Shown in pieces: positions 63,765 through 64,000 of a DNA stretch of 64,000 bases. Each line of letters opens with the position of its first letter. Position 1 is the first letter of the stretch. The notes under the pieces are model-generated. The model did no database searches. It was not told where the DNA came from and worked only from the letters and a program-made list of their open reading frames with translations. The translations under genes were made by a program, and so were the position numbers. The DNA lies in NCBI GenBank assembly GCA_017654935.2, contig CM065706.1, forward strand, positions 3,416,251 to 3,480,250. The letters are read 5' to 3'. The DNA is from Phymorhynchus buccinoides (Eukaryota; Mollusca; Gastropoda; Neogastropoda; Raphitomidae).

Positions 63765-64000
<236 letters not shown>

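Overview
This is a 64 kb piece of an animal nuclear genome. It has long introns, short coding exons with GT/AG borders, dense short non-autonomous transposons and very many micro- and minisatellites. The three host genes and the repeat types fit a lophotrochozoan invertebrate, most likely a mollusc; the phylum is my inference, not something proved here. No prokaryotic gene organisation, rRNA gene or CRISPR array is present.

Three host genes were assembled exon by exon, with phases that agree throughout. (1) Kynureninase (KYNU), + strand: nine 3' exons between 4392 and 22847; the 5' exons lie left of the window. (2) An IQ-motif protein of the IQCC type, - strand: four exons from 38142 down to 30500, apparently a complete 369-residue protein. 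(3) V-ATPase subunit H (ATP6V1H), + strand: thirteen exons from 38361 to 63755; the last exon lies right of the window. KYNU and IQCC converge. IQCC and ATP6V1H are head to head, with 218 bp between start codons.

Layout: 1-4391 KYNU intron with two minisatellites; 4392-22847 KYNU exons, with a 6125-bp DIRS-type tyrosine-recombinase retrotransposon at 8437-14561; 22848-30499 intergenic, almost wholly repeats and MITEs; 30500-38142 IQCC, holding a 3.2-kb pyrimidine-rich minisatellite and a hairpin with telomere-like repeats; 38143-38360 shared promoter; 38361-64000 ATP6V1H.

Main observations. (a) At least nine of the 26 host exons have an edge (part of the exon plus its splice site and flanking intron) amplified as a tandem array in the neighbouring intron, up to 14 copies with an exact 148-bp period. 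(b) ATP6V1H has two candidate mutually exclusive second exons, each 82 nt with the same phases; including both shifts the frame into a stop. (c) The DIRS element can be delimited to the base, because a sister copy of the duplicated KYNU exon keeps the empty site and the internal complementary region equals the joined termini. The copy is dead: frameshifts, stops, an altered reverse transcriptase YxDD motif and a probable loss of the recombinase tyrosine.
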